Shown here piece after piece: positions 48,938 through 57,063 of a stretch of 64,000 bases of DNA (positions are counted from its first letter, which is position 1; each line of letters begins with the position of its first letter). This DNA is from VRUE01 sp963770315 (GTDB lineage Bacteria > Actinomycetota > Thermoleophilia > Solirubrobacterales > 70-9): contig CAVYPC010000002.1 of the NCBI GenBank assembly GCA_963770315.1, forward strand, positions 1,054,001 to 1,118,000, given 5' to 3'. Below the pieces are notes generated by a model. It had not been told where the DNA came from. It was given only the letters and a program-made list of their open reading frames with translations, and made no database searches. The position numbers and the translations under genes are program-made.

Positions 48938-50526
48938 AGATCCTGGTCAGGGAGAAGATCGCCGATTCGGGGGTCGAGCTGCTGCGCGAGAGCTTTGACG
49001 TCGACCTCGGCCTCGAGATGTCCGAGGACGAGCTGCGCGAGGCGATCGGCTCCTACGACGCGATCCTGGTCCGCTCCGCCACCCAGCTCACGCCGGAGTT
49101 GATCGAGCGCGCCGATCGTCTGAAAGTGATCGGCCGCGCCGGCACCGGGGTCGACAACGTCGACATTCCGGCCGCGACCAGGCGCGGGATCGTCGTCGCC
49201 AACGCGCCCGAATCGAACTCGGTGGCGGCCGCCGAGCACACCCTGGCGCTGATGCTTGCCCTCTGCCGCAACGTGCCGAGGGCCCACGCCTCGCTGATCG
49301 GCGGCGCCTGGGAGCGGCCCAAGTTCAAGGGCACCGAGCTATACGGCAAGACGCTCGGCGTGATCGGCTTCGGCCGGATCGGACAGCTGGTCGCAAAGCG
49401 GGCGCAGAGCTTCGAGATGGACGTCGTCGCCTTCGACAAGTTCGTCTCGGCGGAGCGCTTTCGCGAGCTCGGCGTCGAGGGGGCGGAGGAGCTCGAGGAG
49501 CTGTTCGGGAGGGCCGACATCGTCACCCTGCACGTGCCGAAGACGCCGGACACGATCGACCTGATCGACTCGGCCGCCATCGCCGCGATGAAAGACGGGG
49601 CGCGGGTGGTCAACTGCGCACGCGGCGAGCTGGTCGATCTCGACGCCGTGCTGGCCGGGCTCGAGTCGAGCAAGCTCGGCGGCGCCGCGCTGGACGTCTT
49701 CCCCTCCGAGCCCTTCACCGAGCACCCGCTCTTCTCTCGCGACGACGTCGTCGTCACCCCGCATCTGGGCGCCTCGACCGCCGAGGCGCAGGACCGGGCG
49801 GGGGTGGTGACGGCGGAACAGGTGATCGCGGCGCTGACTGGCGGCGTGGTCACCAACGCGGTCAACATCGCCGCGGTACGGCCCGAGGAGATGGAAGCGC
49901 TCGCCCCATTCGTGCCCCTCTGCGAAAAGCTCGGTCGCCTGGCCCAGGGGCTCGGCAACGGCTCGGTCGACGGCGTCACAGTCGAGTTTCGCGGCCGCAT
50001 CGCCGCCCACGACACCCGATTGCTGGGGATCGCGGTCCTGGTCGGCATCCTTTCCGGCCATACCGAGGTCCCGGTTAACCTCGTCAATGCGCCGCAGATG
50101 GCCGAGGAGCGCGGGATCGAGCTGGTCGAGACCAAGGACAGCGGCGCGGGGGACTTCACCGAGCTGGTCAAGGTGCGACTGGGCTCCGGCGAGGACGCGG
50201 TCGAGGTCGCGGGCACCGGGGTCGGCCCGCGCAACGAGCCATACCTGGTCTCGGTCTGGGGCGAGAGCTTCTACCTGCCCTTTGCCGATCACCTCGCCGT
50301 CTTCCGCTACGCCGACCGTCCGGGGATGATCGGCAGGGTTGGGACGATGTTCGGCGAGGAGGGGGTCAACATCGTCTCCGCGGCGGTCGGTGCCGAGACC
50401 GGCGGCGAGCGCGCGGTGATGGCGCTGACCTCCGATGCACACGTGCGGGCCGAGACGATCGAGAAGATCCTTCAGCTCGACGGCTTTTCGGTCGGCCGCT
50501 CGGTCGATCTGGACAGCGCGAGGTAG
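48934..50526 (+). CDS. serA: D-3-phosphoglycerate dehydrogenase, long ASB/ACT form
   Basis: A 530-residue enzyme starting serine synthesis. The NAD site is YGKTLGVIGFGRIGQLVAKRA; catalytic residues are in VNCARGELVD, LDVFPSEPF and TPHLGASTAEAQDRAG. After residue about 315 comes the allosteric substrate-binding (ASB) domain, and a C-terminal ACT domain (YADRPGMIGRVGTMFGEEGVNIVSAAVG) gives serine feedback inhibition. This is the type I PGDH architecture of mycobacteria. GTG 48934 overlaps the serC stop. Its TAG stop forms the start of the next -10 box. Confidence 0.97.
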   Translation: MKILVREKIADSGVELLRESFDVDLGLEMSEDELREAIGSYDAILVRSATQLTPELIERADRLKVIGRAGTGVDNVDIPAATRRGIVVANAPESNSVAAAEHTLALMLALCRNVPRAHASLIGGAWERPKFKGTELYGKTLGVIGFGRIGQLVAKRAQSFEMDVVAFDKFVSAERFRELGVEGAEELEELFGRADIVTLHVPKTPDTIDLIDSAAIAAMKDGARVVNCARGELVDLDAVLAGLESSKLGGAALDVFPSEPFTEHPLFSRDDVVVTPHLGASTAEAQDRAGVVTAEQVIAALTGGVVTNAVNIAAVRPEEMEALAPFVPLCEKLGRLAQGLGNGSVDGVTVEFRGRIAAHDTRLLGIAVLVGILSGHTEVPVNLVNAPQMAEERGIELVETKDSGAGDFTELVKVRLGSGEDAVEVAGTGVGPRNEPYLVSVWGESFYLPFADHLAVFRYADRPGMIGRVGTMFGEEGVNIVSAAVGAETGGERAVMALTSDAHVRAETIEKILQLDGFSVGRSVDLDSAR

Positions 50527-50529
50527 GCT
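50524..50529 (+). promoter_or_regulatory. Leaderless -10 box built on the serA stop codon
   Basis: TAGGCT, 7 nt before GTG 50537; TAG is the serA stop. Confidence 0.6.
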
Positions 50530-50536
50530 CCGCGCG

Positions 50537-51571
50537 GTGAAGGCGGTGGTGCTGACAGGGACGGGTGGATACGATGTGCTCCAGGTTCAGGAGCGCCCGG
50601 ACCCGCCCGTGGGTCCCGGCGAGGTTCGAATCGCGGTCAAGGCGGCGGGGATCAACTTCGCCGACACGATGGCCCGCGTCGGCCTCTACCCCGACGCGCC
50701 GAAGCCACCCTGCGTGCTCGGCTACGAGGTCGCAGGGGAGGTCGAGTCGGTGGGCACGGGGGTGAGCGCTCACAGCGTCGGCGATCGGGTCGTCGCCGGC
50801 ACCCGCTTCGGCGGCCAGGCCGAGCTGGTCACGGTTTCGGAGACCCAAGCCTGGCCGCTGCCGGATCGATTCAGCTTCGAGCAGGGCGCCGCGTTCCCGG
50901 TCAACTACGGGACCGCGTACGCGGCGCTCATCATGATGGGCAGCCTGCGTCAAGGCGATCGCGTGCTGATCCACGCCGCTGGGGGCGGCGTCGGCATCTC
51001 CGCCACCCAGATCGCCCGCAACGCCGGCGCCGAAATCTTCGGCACCGCGTCCGCCTCCAAGCACGAGGCGATCCGCGCTCAGGGTGTGGACCACCCGATC
51101 GACTACCGCGACAAGGACTTCGAGGCCGAGACGATGCGAATCACCGGCGGCGAGGGCGTCGACCTGGTGATCGATGCGCTCGGGCCCACCTCGTTCCGCA
51201 AGGACTACCGCCTGCTGCGCCTGGGCGGGCGACTGGTGATGTACGGGATCTCCGAGGGCACGGTGGAGGGGAAGCGGAGCTTGCCGGCGATGCTGAAGAG
51301 TCTGGCGTCGATGCCGAGCGCGACGATGCCCTGGTGGAAGAGCCTGCTGATCATGAACGAGAACAAGGGCGTCTTCGGTCTCAACATGCTCAAGTGGATG
51401 GACACCGAGGGCAACCTGGATCGGCTCGTCCGACCTCTCATCGAGGATCTGGAGGAGGGTCGGATAGACCCGGTCGTCGCTGAGGCGTTCTCCTTCGAGC
51501 GGGCGGGCGACGCGCACAAATTCATCGCCGAGCGCCGCAACGTAGGCAAGGTCGTGCTGTTTCCTTCATAG
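50537..51571 (+). CDS. Quinone oxidoreductase-like MDR enzyme
   Basis: A 344-residue medium-chain dehydrogenase/reductase without zinc ligands. The GroES-like half has KAAGINFADTMARVGLYPDAPKPPCVLGYEVAGEV; the NADPH site is VLIHAAGGGVGISATQIARNAGAEIFGTASASKHE. The pattern AGINFAD and a Lys/Trp-rich insertion (MPWWKSLLIMNENKGVFGLN) resemble VAT-1 / NADPH:quinone reductase members. It may reduce quinones or reactive carbonyls. GTG 50537 follows a TAGGCT box by 7 nt, so a much longer upstream frame is rejected. Confidence 0.9.
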   Translation: MKAVVLTGTGGYDVLQVQERPDPPVGPGEVRIAVKAAGINFADTMARVGLYPDAPKPPCVLGYEVAGEVESVGTGVSAHSVGDRVVAGTRFGGQAELVTVSETQAWPLPDRFSFEQGAAFPVNYGTAYAALIMMGSLRQGDRVLIHAAGGGVGISATQIARNAGAEIFGTASASKHEAIRAQGVDHPIDYRDKDFEAETMRITGGEGVDLVIDALGPTSFRKDYRLLRLGGRLVMYGISEGTVEGKRSLPAMLKSLASMPSATMPWWKSLLIMNENKGVFGLNMLKWMDTEGNLDRLVRPLIEDLEEGRIDPVVAEAFSFERAGDAHKFIAERRNVGKVVLFPS

Positions 51572-51608
51572 ACGCTCCGACCCGATCGGTGGCGGGGACG
51601 ACCTATCT

Positions 51609-52175
51609 ATGAAGAGGCTTCTGCTCATCTCGTTCGCTTTGCTGGCTCTGTTGGCGCCCGGGCTTGCGCATGCCGCCCAGCCGACCTTCACGGTGCTGCT
51701 GGCGGGGGGGGACGAAGCGAACATGATCCGGATCTGGCTCAGCCCGGACGGCCGCGAATATGTGATCGACTCGGTCGTGCAGCTCGAAGTCGGCGGTGAT
51801 GTCTGCGCACACCCCGAAGGCATCCCGAACGAGCTGGTCTGCGACGCCCCCTCGATCGCCGGTTTCGAAGTCAACGTCGGCGGTGGGGACGATCGGGTTA
51901 CCGTCGCCAAGGACGTCGCGGCTCCGGTGACGATGCGCGGTGGGGCTGGCGACGACTCCCTGCTCGGTGGAGCCGGCCCCGACAAGCTGATCGGCGGCGA
52001 GGGAGACGACCGCCTGGTCGGCTGGCGCGGCGACGATCTGCTCTACGGCGGCCCGGGGGAAGACGTGCTGATCGGTGGCCCCGGTAACGATGTGCTGCGC
52101 GGTGGCTCCGGCCTGGATAAGTTGATCGCCGGCGCCGGCAGCAACAGCGTCCACCAGGAGCTGCGCAGTCGCTAG
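51609..52175 (+). CDS. Secreted RTX-like calcium-binding repeat protein
   Basis: A 188-residue protein with a Sec signal peptide (KRLLLISFALLALLAPGLAHA, cleavage near residue 22). The last 80 residues are hemolysin-type nonapeptide repeats (GGAGDDSLLGGAGPDKLIGG, then EGDDRLVGWRGDDLLYGGPGED and GPGNDVLRGGSG), which form a parallel beta-roll with calcium. There is no enzymatic domain; the middle holds CAHPEGIPNELVCDA, a likely disulfide. It may be a cell-surface or extracellular binding protein. Its TAG stop is shared with the convergent MFS gene in a CTAG. Confidence 0.9.
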   Translation: MKRLLLISFALLALLAPGLAHAAQPTFTVLLAGGDEANMIRIWLSPDGREYVIDSVVQLEVGGDVCAHPEGIPNELVCDAPSIAGFEVNVGGGDDRVTVAKDVAAPVTMRGGAGDDSLLGGAGPDKLIGGEGDDRLVGWRGDDLLYGGPGEDVLIGGPGNDVLRGGSGLDKLIAGAGSNSVHQELRSR

Positions 52176-53572
52176 GCGGCTTCGCGGGCCGCTCGCCCGC
52201 CGAGCAGCCGGCCGCCGACGAAGAACAGCGCGACCAGGAAGCCGAACAGCGAGAGCAGGGCGTCGAGGCGGAATGCGGCCTGGATTCCGTCGACGAAGGT
52301 TTCCTGGGCGGAGAAGACGGTCGTCGTCAAACCTAGCCCGATCGCGCCACCGGCGATCTGGCACATGTAGAGGATTCCGCCGGCGAGGCTGCTCTGGGAT
52401 TCGTCGACCGAGGTGACGCCGGCGGTCGTCGCGGTGGGGTAGAAGCTGCCGATCCCGATCCCGAGGACGATCATCCCCGGAACGAGGGCCCCGTAGGCGG
52501 AGCTTTCGGTCACCTGCGAGAAGAGAAATGGGGCGACGGCGATGCAGGCCGCCCCGACCACGGCCAATGGCTTGGCCCCGACGCGGTTGTAGAGCGGCCC
52601 GGCGATGAAGGAGACGAGCGCGAAGGTCGCCAGGAAGGGCAGCACGCCCACTCCGGCTTCGAGCGGCGAGTAGCCGAGGTGCTTCTGCATGTACTGGGGC
52701 AGATAGAGCAGCGCCGCGAAGAAGGTCGCCGACATCAGCGTGATCGCCACGCAGGAGGCTCGGAAGCTCTCGTTCCTGATCACCGCCCGCGGCACCAGGG
52801 CGCTCAGGCCGGCGCGGCGCTCGATCGGCACGAAAGCGGCGATCAGGACCGCTGCAAGCACAAACAGGCCGATCACCCGGGGGTCGCCCCAGCCCCAGTC
52901 GTCGACCTGATCGAGGCCGACGAGGAGGGAGACGAGCCCGACCGAGATCGTCGCGATGCCCGGGTAGTCGATCCGCTGCTCGCCGGCATCCGGCTCCTTG
53001 ACCCGCACCAGGTAATAGGTGACGAGGACGGCGAAGATCGCAATCGGCACGTTGAGGAAGAAGATCCAGCGCCAGCTGAGCGCGTCGGTGAGCACACCGC
53101 CGATCAGCGGGCCCATGGCGTTGCCAAGCCCGGCGGCGCCGAGGATGATTCCGCCGGCCAGCCCGGCCTTGTCCGCGGGCAGCAGCTCGAAGGTCATGCC
53201 GAGGATGGCCGGCCACATCAGGGCTCCGCCGATCCCCATCACGACCCGCGTTGCGATCAGCCAGGTCTCCGTCTGCGCGGCGCCGCCCAGCGCCGACATC
53301 GAGGCGAAGATCGCCGTGCCGAGGAAGAACGCGCGCCGCCTCCCGAACATGTCCGCCAGGCGACCGCCGGTGACGATCATCACGCCGAAGGTGAGGGCGT
53401 AGGCGTTGACCACCCACTGGATCGTGTTGACGTTGGTGGAGAAGTCCTTCTCCATCGTCGGGATGGCGACGTTTACAGCCGAGAAGTCGTTCGCGATCAC
53501 GATGACCCCTGCGCCCATGGCGAGCAGCGCAAGCCAGGTCGTGCGCGAGATGGCATCCGAGCTCGGCTTCAT
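52172..53572 (-). CDS. MFS drug-efflux-type transporter, DHA2 family
   Basis: A 466-residue transporter with about 14 hydrophobic segments. The DHA2 signature Asp in VIANDFSAVNVAIPTMEKDF, the motif A loop GGRLADMFGRRRAFFLG and motif C-like GGIILGAAGLGNAMGPLIGG are visible. It should be a proton-coupled exporter of unknown substrate; no regulator gene is adjacent. The ATG at 53572 (MKPSSDAISRTTWLALL) is the natural start. It overlaps the convergent RTX-like gene by 4 nt. Confidence 0.93.
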   Translation of the reverse strand: MKPSSDAISRTTWLALLAMGAGVIVIANDFSAVNVAIPTMEKDFSTNVNTIQWVVNAYALTFGVMIVTGGRLADMFGRRRAFFLGTAIFASMSALGGAAQTETWLIATRVVMGIGGALMWPAILGMTFELLPADKAGLAGGIILGAAGLGNAMGPLIGGVLTDALSWRWIFFLNVPIAIFAVLVTYYLVRVKEPDAGEQRIDYPGIATISVGLVSLLVGLDQVDDWGWGDPRVIGLFVLAAVLIAAFVPIERRAGLSALVPRAVIRNESFRASCVAITLMSATFFAALLYLPQYMQKHLGYSPLEAGVGVLPFLATFALVSFIAGPLYNRVGAKPLAVVGAACIAVAPFLFSQVTESSAYGALVPGMIVLGIGIGSFYPTATTAGVTSVDESQSSLAGGILYMCQIAGGAIGLGLTTTVFSAQETFVDGIQAAFRLDALLSLFGFLVALFFVGGRLLGGRAAREAA

Positions 53573-53605
53573 CTCGGCAGCTTAGAAAGAGTGGGGGACG
53601 TGCGC

Positions 53606-53611
53606 TAAGCT
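53606..53611 (+). promoter_or_regulatory. -10 box of the leuA leader transcript
   Basis: TAAGCT, 9 nt before the leader-peptide ATG 53621. Confidence 0.55.
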
Positions 53612-53620
53612 GACGGGCGA

Positions 53621-53680
53621 ATGACGTACCGCCTCGACAGCCTGGCGCTTCTCCTTCTCCTCCCCCTTCGGGGGGAATAG
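53621..53680 (+). CDS. leuL: Leucine attenuator leader peptide
   Basis: A 19-codon frame, MTYRLDSLALLLLLPLRGE, with 8 leucines and five consecutive Leu codons (53648-53662). Ribosome stalling here when Leu-tRNA is scarce would change downstream folding and allow leuA expression. Leucine leaders before leuA are known in Streptomyces and Corynebacterium. The frame overlaps a stable hairpin CCCCC-TTCG-GGGGG and ends inside it. It has no ribosome-binding site and starts 9 nt after a TAAGCT box, so is probably leaderless. Confidence 0.85.
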   Translation: MTYRLDSLALLLLLPLRGE

Positions 53681-53747
53681 CGCTGGGCGGCGCGAGAGCC
53701 GCGAGAGACAAGGTCATTCGAACGAACTGGAGAAGGAGGTAGGTACC
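53661..53747 (+). promoter_or_regulatory. leuA attenuator hairpins and ribosome-binding region
   Basis: After the leader Leu codons come CCCCC/GGGGG with a TTCG loop, then GCGGC / GCCGC around GCGAGA (about 53687-53704), and further pairing potential with the AAGGAGGT ribosome-binding site at 53733-53740. The arrangement allows a translational or transcriptional attenuation switch; which one is not decided by sequence alone. Confidence 0.6.
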
Positions 53748-55334
53748 GTGGGACCAGCATCAGACGCAAACCGCGTCCACATCTTCGACACCACTCTGCG
53801 CGACGGCGAGCAGTCGCCCGGGATCTCGCTCAACACCGCCGAGAAGGTCGAGATCGCGCAGCAGCTGGCGCGGCTCGGCGTCGACACGATCGAGGCCGGC
53901 TTCCCGATCACCTCGCCCGGTGACTTCGAGGCGGTCGAGGCGATCTCGCGCCAGGTCGAGGGACCGGCGATCTGCGGGCTCGCCCGTACGCACAAGGCTG
54001 ACATCGACGCTGCCTGGGGGGCGATTCGCGATTCGCAGCGACCGCGGATCCACACCTTCATCTCGACCTCCGACATCCACATCGAGCACCAGCTGCAGAC
54101 CGACCGCGAGGACGTCAAGGGGCAGGCTCGCGCCGCGGTGGCGCTGGCGAAGTCCTACTGCGATGACGTCGAGTTCTCGCCGATGGACGCGACCCGCGCC
54201 GATGTCGAGTACACCGCCGAGGTCTGCGCGATCGCGGTCGAGGAGGGCGCGACGGTGATCAACATCCCCGACACCGTGGGCTACACCACCCCGGAGGAGT
54301 ACGCGGACTACTTCCGCCGCCTCTACGAGCTGGTGCCCGGGCTGCGTGAGGTCGAGACCTCGGTCCACTGTCACGACGACCTGGGGATGGCGGTCGCCAA
54401 CTCCTACGCAGGCCTGTTGGCCGGTGCGCGTCAGGTCGAGTGCGCGGTGAACGGGATCGGCGAGCGGGCCGGAAACTGCTCGCTGGAGGAGATCGTGATG
54501 CTGGTCAAGACCAGGGAGGACGTGCACGGGTTGACGACTGGCCTCAATACCCGCGAGCTGGCCCGCACGAGCCGCATGGTCTCCCGCCTGACCGGCTATG
54601 CGATCCAGCCCAACAAGGCGGTTGTCGGCCGCAACGCCTTCGCCCACGAGTCCGGCATCCACCAGGACGGCGTGCTGAAGGAGCGCACCACCTACGAGAT
54701 CATGGATGCGACCGAGGTCGGCCTGGAGTCGAACTCGATCGTGCTGGGTAAGCACTCCGGTCGCCACGCCCTGCGCGACGCGCTGGAGCAGCTCGGCTTC
54801 AAGATCGAGGGCAACGCGTTGAACGCCGCCTTCAAGCGCTTCAAGGAGATCGCCGACCGCAAGAAGCAGGTGACCGCCCTGGACCTGGAGGCAATCGTCT
54901 CCGACGAGATGCGGGAGCGGGCGGACGCTCACGAGCTGGCCTGGTTCGAGGTCGAGGCCGGCTCGCGTCGCGAGCCCCTGGCCCGGGTCGCGGTGACCCT
55001 GCCGTCCGGAGAGGAGACGGTCGCGGAGTCGAGCGGCGATGGGCCGGTCGACGCGATCTTCCACGCGATCCAGCGAGCGACCGAGACCGAGTGCGAGCTG
55101 CGTCAGTACACCGTCGAGGCGGTGACCGGGGGGGAGGACGCACTCGGCCAGGTGACGGTGATGCTGCGTGTCGCGGGGCGCCTGGCCACCGGCCAGGGGG
55201 TCGCCACCGACATCCTCGAGGCATCGGCCAGGGCCTACGTGCGGGCACTTTCCAACGCACTAGAGGGCGCCGCGATCCGCGAGGCCGAGGCAGCGACCGC
55301 CGACGCCGCGGCGGAACGCACCCCGGGCCCGTAG
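53748..55334 (+). CDS. leuA: 2-Isopropylmalate synthase
   Basis: A 528-residue enzyme, the first committed step to leucine. The DRE-TIM barrel has HIFDTTLRDGEQSPGISL, HTFISTSDIHIEHQ, HCHDDLGMAVANSYAGL and NGIGERAGNCSLEEIVM. Positions of HESGIHQDGVLK and the C-terminal regulatory (leucine-binding) domain from about residue 390 with GGEDALGQVTV fit LeuA rather than citramalate or homocitrate synthase. The start is GTG 53748 with a strong AAGGAGGT 7 nt upstream. It is controlled by the leucine leader upstream. Confidence 0.97.
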   Translation: MGPASDANRVHIFDTTLRDGEQSPGISLNTAEKVEIAQQLARLGVDTIEAGFPITSPGDFEAVEAISRQVEGPAICGLARTHKADIDAAWGAIRDSQRPRIHTFISTSDIHIEHQLQTDREDVKGQARAAVALAKSYCDDVEFSPMDATRADVEYTAEVCAIAVEEGATVINIPDTVGYTTPEEYADYFRRLYELVPGLREVETSVHCHDDLGMAVANSYAGLLAGARQVECAVNGIGERAGNCSLEEIVMLVKTREDVHGLTTGLNTRELARTSRMVSRLTGYAIQPNKAVVGRNAFAHESGIHQDGVLKERTTYEIMDATEVGLESNSIVLGKHSGRHALRDALEQLGFKIEGNALNAAFKRFKEIADRKKQVTALDLEAIVSDEMRERADAHELAWFEVEAGSRREPLARVAVTLPSGEETVAESSGDGPVDAIFHAIQRATETECELRQYTVEAVTGGEDALGQVTVMLRVAGRLATGQGVATDILEASARAYVRALSNALEGAAIREAEAATADAAAERTPGP

Positions 55335-55432
55335 AACTCCACGCGCAAGGCGGTACACAAAAAACACCCTCAGCGCAACACCCGCGCGCCAGTGCAAGCC
55401 ACCCTCGCATGCATGCCAAGGCGCCACCCAGC

Positions 55433-55477
55433 CGAGTTCGAGGTTTCCCGCCATATGGACGGAAAACCTCGAACTCG
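55433..55477. repeat. Hairpin repeat bounding the endonuclease gene, copy A (contains its ATG)
   Basis: CGAGTTCGAGGTTT (55433-55446) pairs perfectly with AAACCTCGAACTCG (55464-55477). The loop region CCCGCCATATGGACGG includes the start codon at 55455. The left arm and inner bases recur at 56374-56392. Confidence 0.75.
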
Positions 55478-56399
55478 CCCTTCGGAAGATGAGATTGCGG
55501 CGCTTGTGCGCCGTCAGCACGGTGTGGTCTCACGGGCGCAGCTGATCGCATTGGGCCTCGGCGAAGACGCGATCGACTCTCGGCTGGCCAGTGGACGACT
55601 CCATCGCCTCCATCGAGGGGTGTATGCGTCCGGTCACGGAATCATTCCTCGTGAGGGACTGTGGCTCGCCGCGGTCATGACCGTGGGCGAGGGAGCAGTG
55701 CTGAGTCACCGCTCCGCCGCGGAGCTGTGGGGCGTTCGGCGAAAGCGAGGAGAGGACCGGCCACACGTGTCGGTGGCGCGTCGCTCCAACTCTCCACCCG
55801 GCATACGCCGCCACTGCATGGGATTCAGGACGGACGAAGTTACCGCGAGGCGCCGGATCCCCGTCACCACACTTGCTCGCACCCTCCTCGATATAGCCTC
55901 TGAAGCACCCGCGGAGGGCCTGGAAGGGGCGATTCGCGAGGCCGAATTCCGCCACCGATTTCAGCTCGAGAGGCTCGCTGCACTGCTCGAACGCCATCCG
56001 GGAAGACGTGGCGCGACAACGATCAAAACCTGTCTGCGCCGCCTGGGCCTAGGACGGCAGGGCCGAACTCGCGAGGAGCTCGAGGTCAGGTTCGCTGCTC
56101 TGCTCGCCCGGACCGGCCTGCCGAAGCCGGAGCTCAACGCCCTGCTCGACCTGGACGGCTCCAAAATCGAAGCCGACTGCCTCTGGCGAGACCAGCGCCT
56201 GATCGTCGAGCTTGACGGCGGTCAAGCGCACAGGACCCGGGTGGCTTTCGAGTCCGACCGCGAACGTGACCGTCGCCTACAGGTCGCAGGCTGGAAAGTC
56301 ATCCGCATCACCTGGCGACAATTAGACAACCCATCCGCCGTCCTAACCGACCTCCACCTCCTCCTCTCCTCGTCGAGTTCGAGGTTTCCCGCGATATAG
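55455..56399 (+). CDS. AbiEi-N-terminal / DUF559 endonuclease-fold protein
   Basis: A 314-residue two-domain protein. Residues about 14-60 (EDEIAALVRRQHGVVSRAQLIALGLGEDAIDSRL) form the winged-helix domain found in AbiEi-type antitoxins. Residues about 220-305 form a DUF559/Vsr-like PD-(D/E)XK nuclease fold: REELEVRF, KIEADCLW, LIVELDGGQAHRT, DRERDRRLQVAGWKVIRITW. Such genes are abundant and multi-copy in Solirubrobacter-like actinobacteria and have no known role. The ATG lies in the loop of one hairpin repeat and the stop codon in the loop of a second. The gene sits alone between leuA and the XRE regulator. Confidence 0.9.
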   Translation: MDGKPRTRPSEDEIAALVRRQHGVVSRAQLIALGLGEDAIDSRLASGRLHRLHRGVYASGHGIIPREGLWLAAVMTVGEGAVLSHRSAAELWGVRRKRGEDRPHVSVARRSNSPPGIRRHCMGFRTDEVTARRRIPVTTLARTLLDIASEAPAEGLEGAIREAEFRHRFQLERLAALLERHPGRRGATTIKTCLRRLGLGRQGRTREELEVRFAALLARTGLPKPELNALLDLDGSKIEADCLWRDQRLIVELDGGQAHRTRVAFESDRERDRRLQVAGWKVIRITWRQLDNPSAVLTDLHLLLSSSSSRFPAI

Positions 56400-56421
56400 G
56401 CGGGAAAGCTCGACTTCGAAC
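56373..56421. repeat. Hairpin repeat bounding the endonuclease gene, copy B (contains its stop)
   Basis: TTTCCCGC and GCGGGAAA form the inner stem, followed outward by an imperfect GAGTTCGAG / CTCGACTTC pairing. The loop GATATAG contains the TAG stop at 56397-56399, at the same relative place where copy A has its ATG (CATATGG). It probably also terminates transcription. Confidence 0.7.
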
Positions 56422-56437
56422 TACATGTCGTATGTGA

Positions 56438-56443
56438 TAGCGT
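56438..56443 (+). promoter_or_regulatory. -10 box of the XRE-cupin / leuCD operon
   Basis: TAGCGT, 9 nt before ATG 56453. A small inverted repeat ACAT-N5-ATGT lies just upstream. Confidence 0.45.
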
Positions 56444-56452
56444 ACAAACGTA

Positions 56453-57061
56453 ATGGTAGCTACGACGACCAGAAGGCGTTCCGGCGGACAAACCGAGGGC
56501 CCAGCGGCGCTCGGTGGGCGGGTCAAGGCTCTGCGTGAGGCGATGGGGTTCTCGCTACGCGACCTGGCTGAGCGCAGTGGGGTAAGCGCGCCGATGCTTT
56601 CCCAGGTCGAGCGAGGGGAGACCAGCCCGACGCTGGCCGTTGCCGAGAAGATCGCCGCCGGCTTGGAGCTGACCCTCTCCCAGCTGTTGCGCCTCGACGA
56701 GGGCGAGCACGTCACGATCAGCCGGGCCGGAGAACGCCGGCGCTATGCACGTGGCGGACATCGGTTCGAGGAGCTGACCCCGCCGCTGCCGGGGCAGCGC
56801 GCGGACGTCTCCCTGCACACCTTGGAATCGGGGGCGACGACCGGGGGGCCCGGGGACCCCCCGATGCACGAGCCGGGAAGCCGCGAGACCGTCGTCGTGC
56901 TGGCCGGCGTGTTGGCGCTGGTCGTCGACGGGACCCGCCACGAGTTGCACGAAGGGGACAGCGTCACCTTCGACGCCGACCTGCCGCACCATTTCGAGAA
57001 CGAAGGCGAGGAGCGGTCGCGCTTCCTCGCCGTAATCGCCGCCGGGCTGAGGAGGGGTTAG
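56453..57061 (+). CDS. XRE-family regulator with C-terminal cupin
   Basis: A 202-residue protein. The helix-turn-helix is residues about 22-78 (GGRVKALREAMGFSLRDLAERSGVSAPMLSQVERGETSPTLAVAEKIAAGL in blocks). The cupin half has MHEPGSRETVVVLAGVLALVVDG and LHEGDSVTFDADLPHHFEN. Such regulators sense small metabolites and often control the neighbouring genes. Its stop lies 2 nt before leuC, so it heads the leuC-leuD operon; a role in leucine regulation is likely by position only. Confidence 0.93.
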   Translation: MVATTTRRRSGGQTEGPAALGGRVKALREAMGFSLRDLAERSGVSAPMLSQVERGETSPTLAVAEKIAAGLELTLSQLLRLDEGEHVTISRAGERRRYARGGHRFEELTPPLPGQRADVSLHTLESGATTGGPGDPPMHEPGSRETVVVLAGVLALVVDGTRHELHEGDSVTFDADLPHHFENEGEERSRFLAVIAAGLRRG

Positions 57062-57063
57062 CA

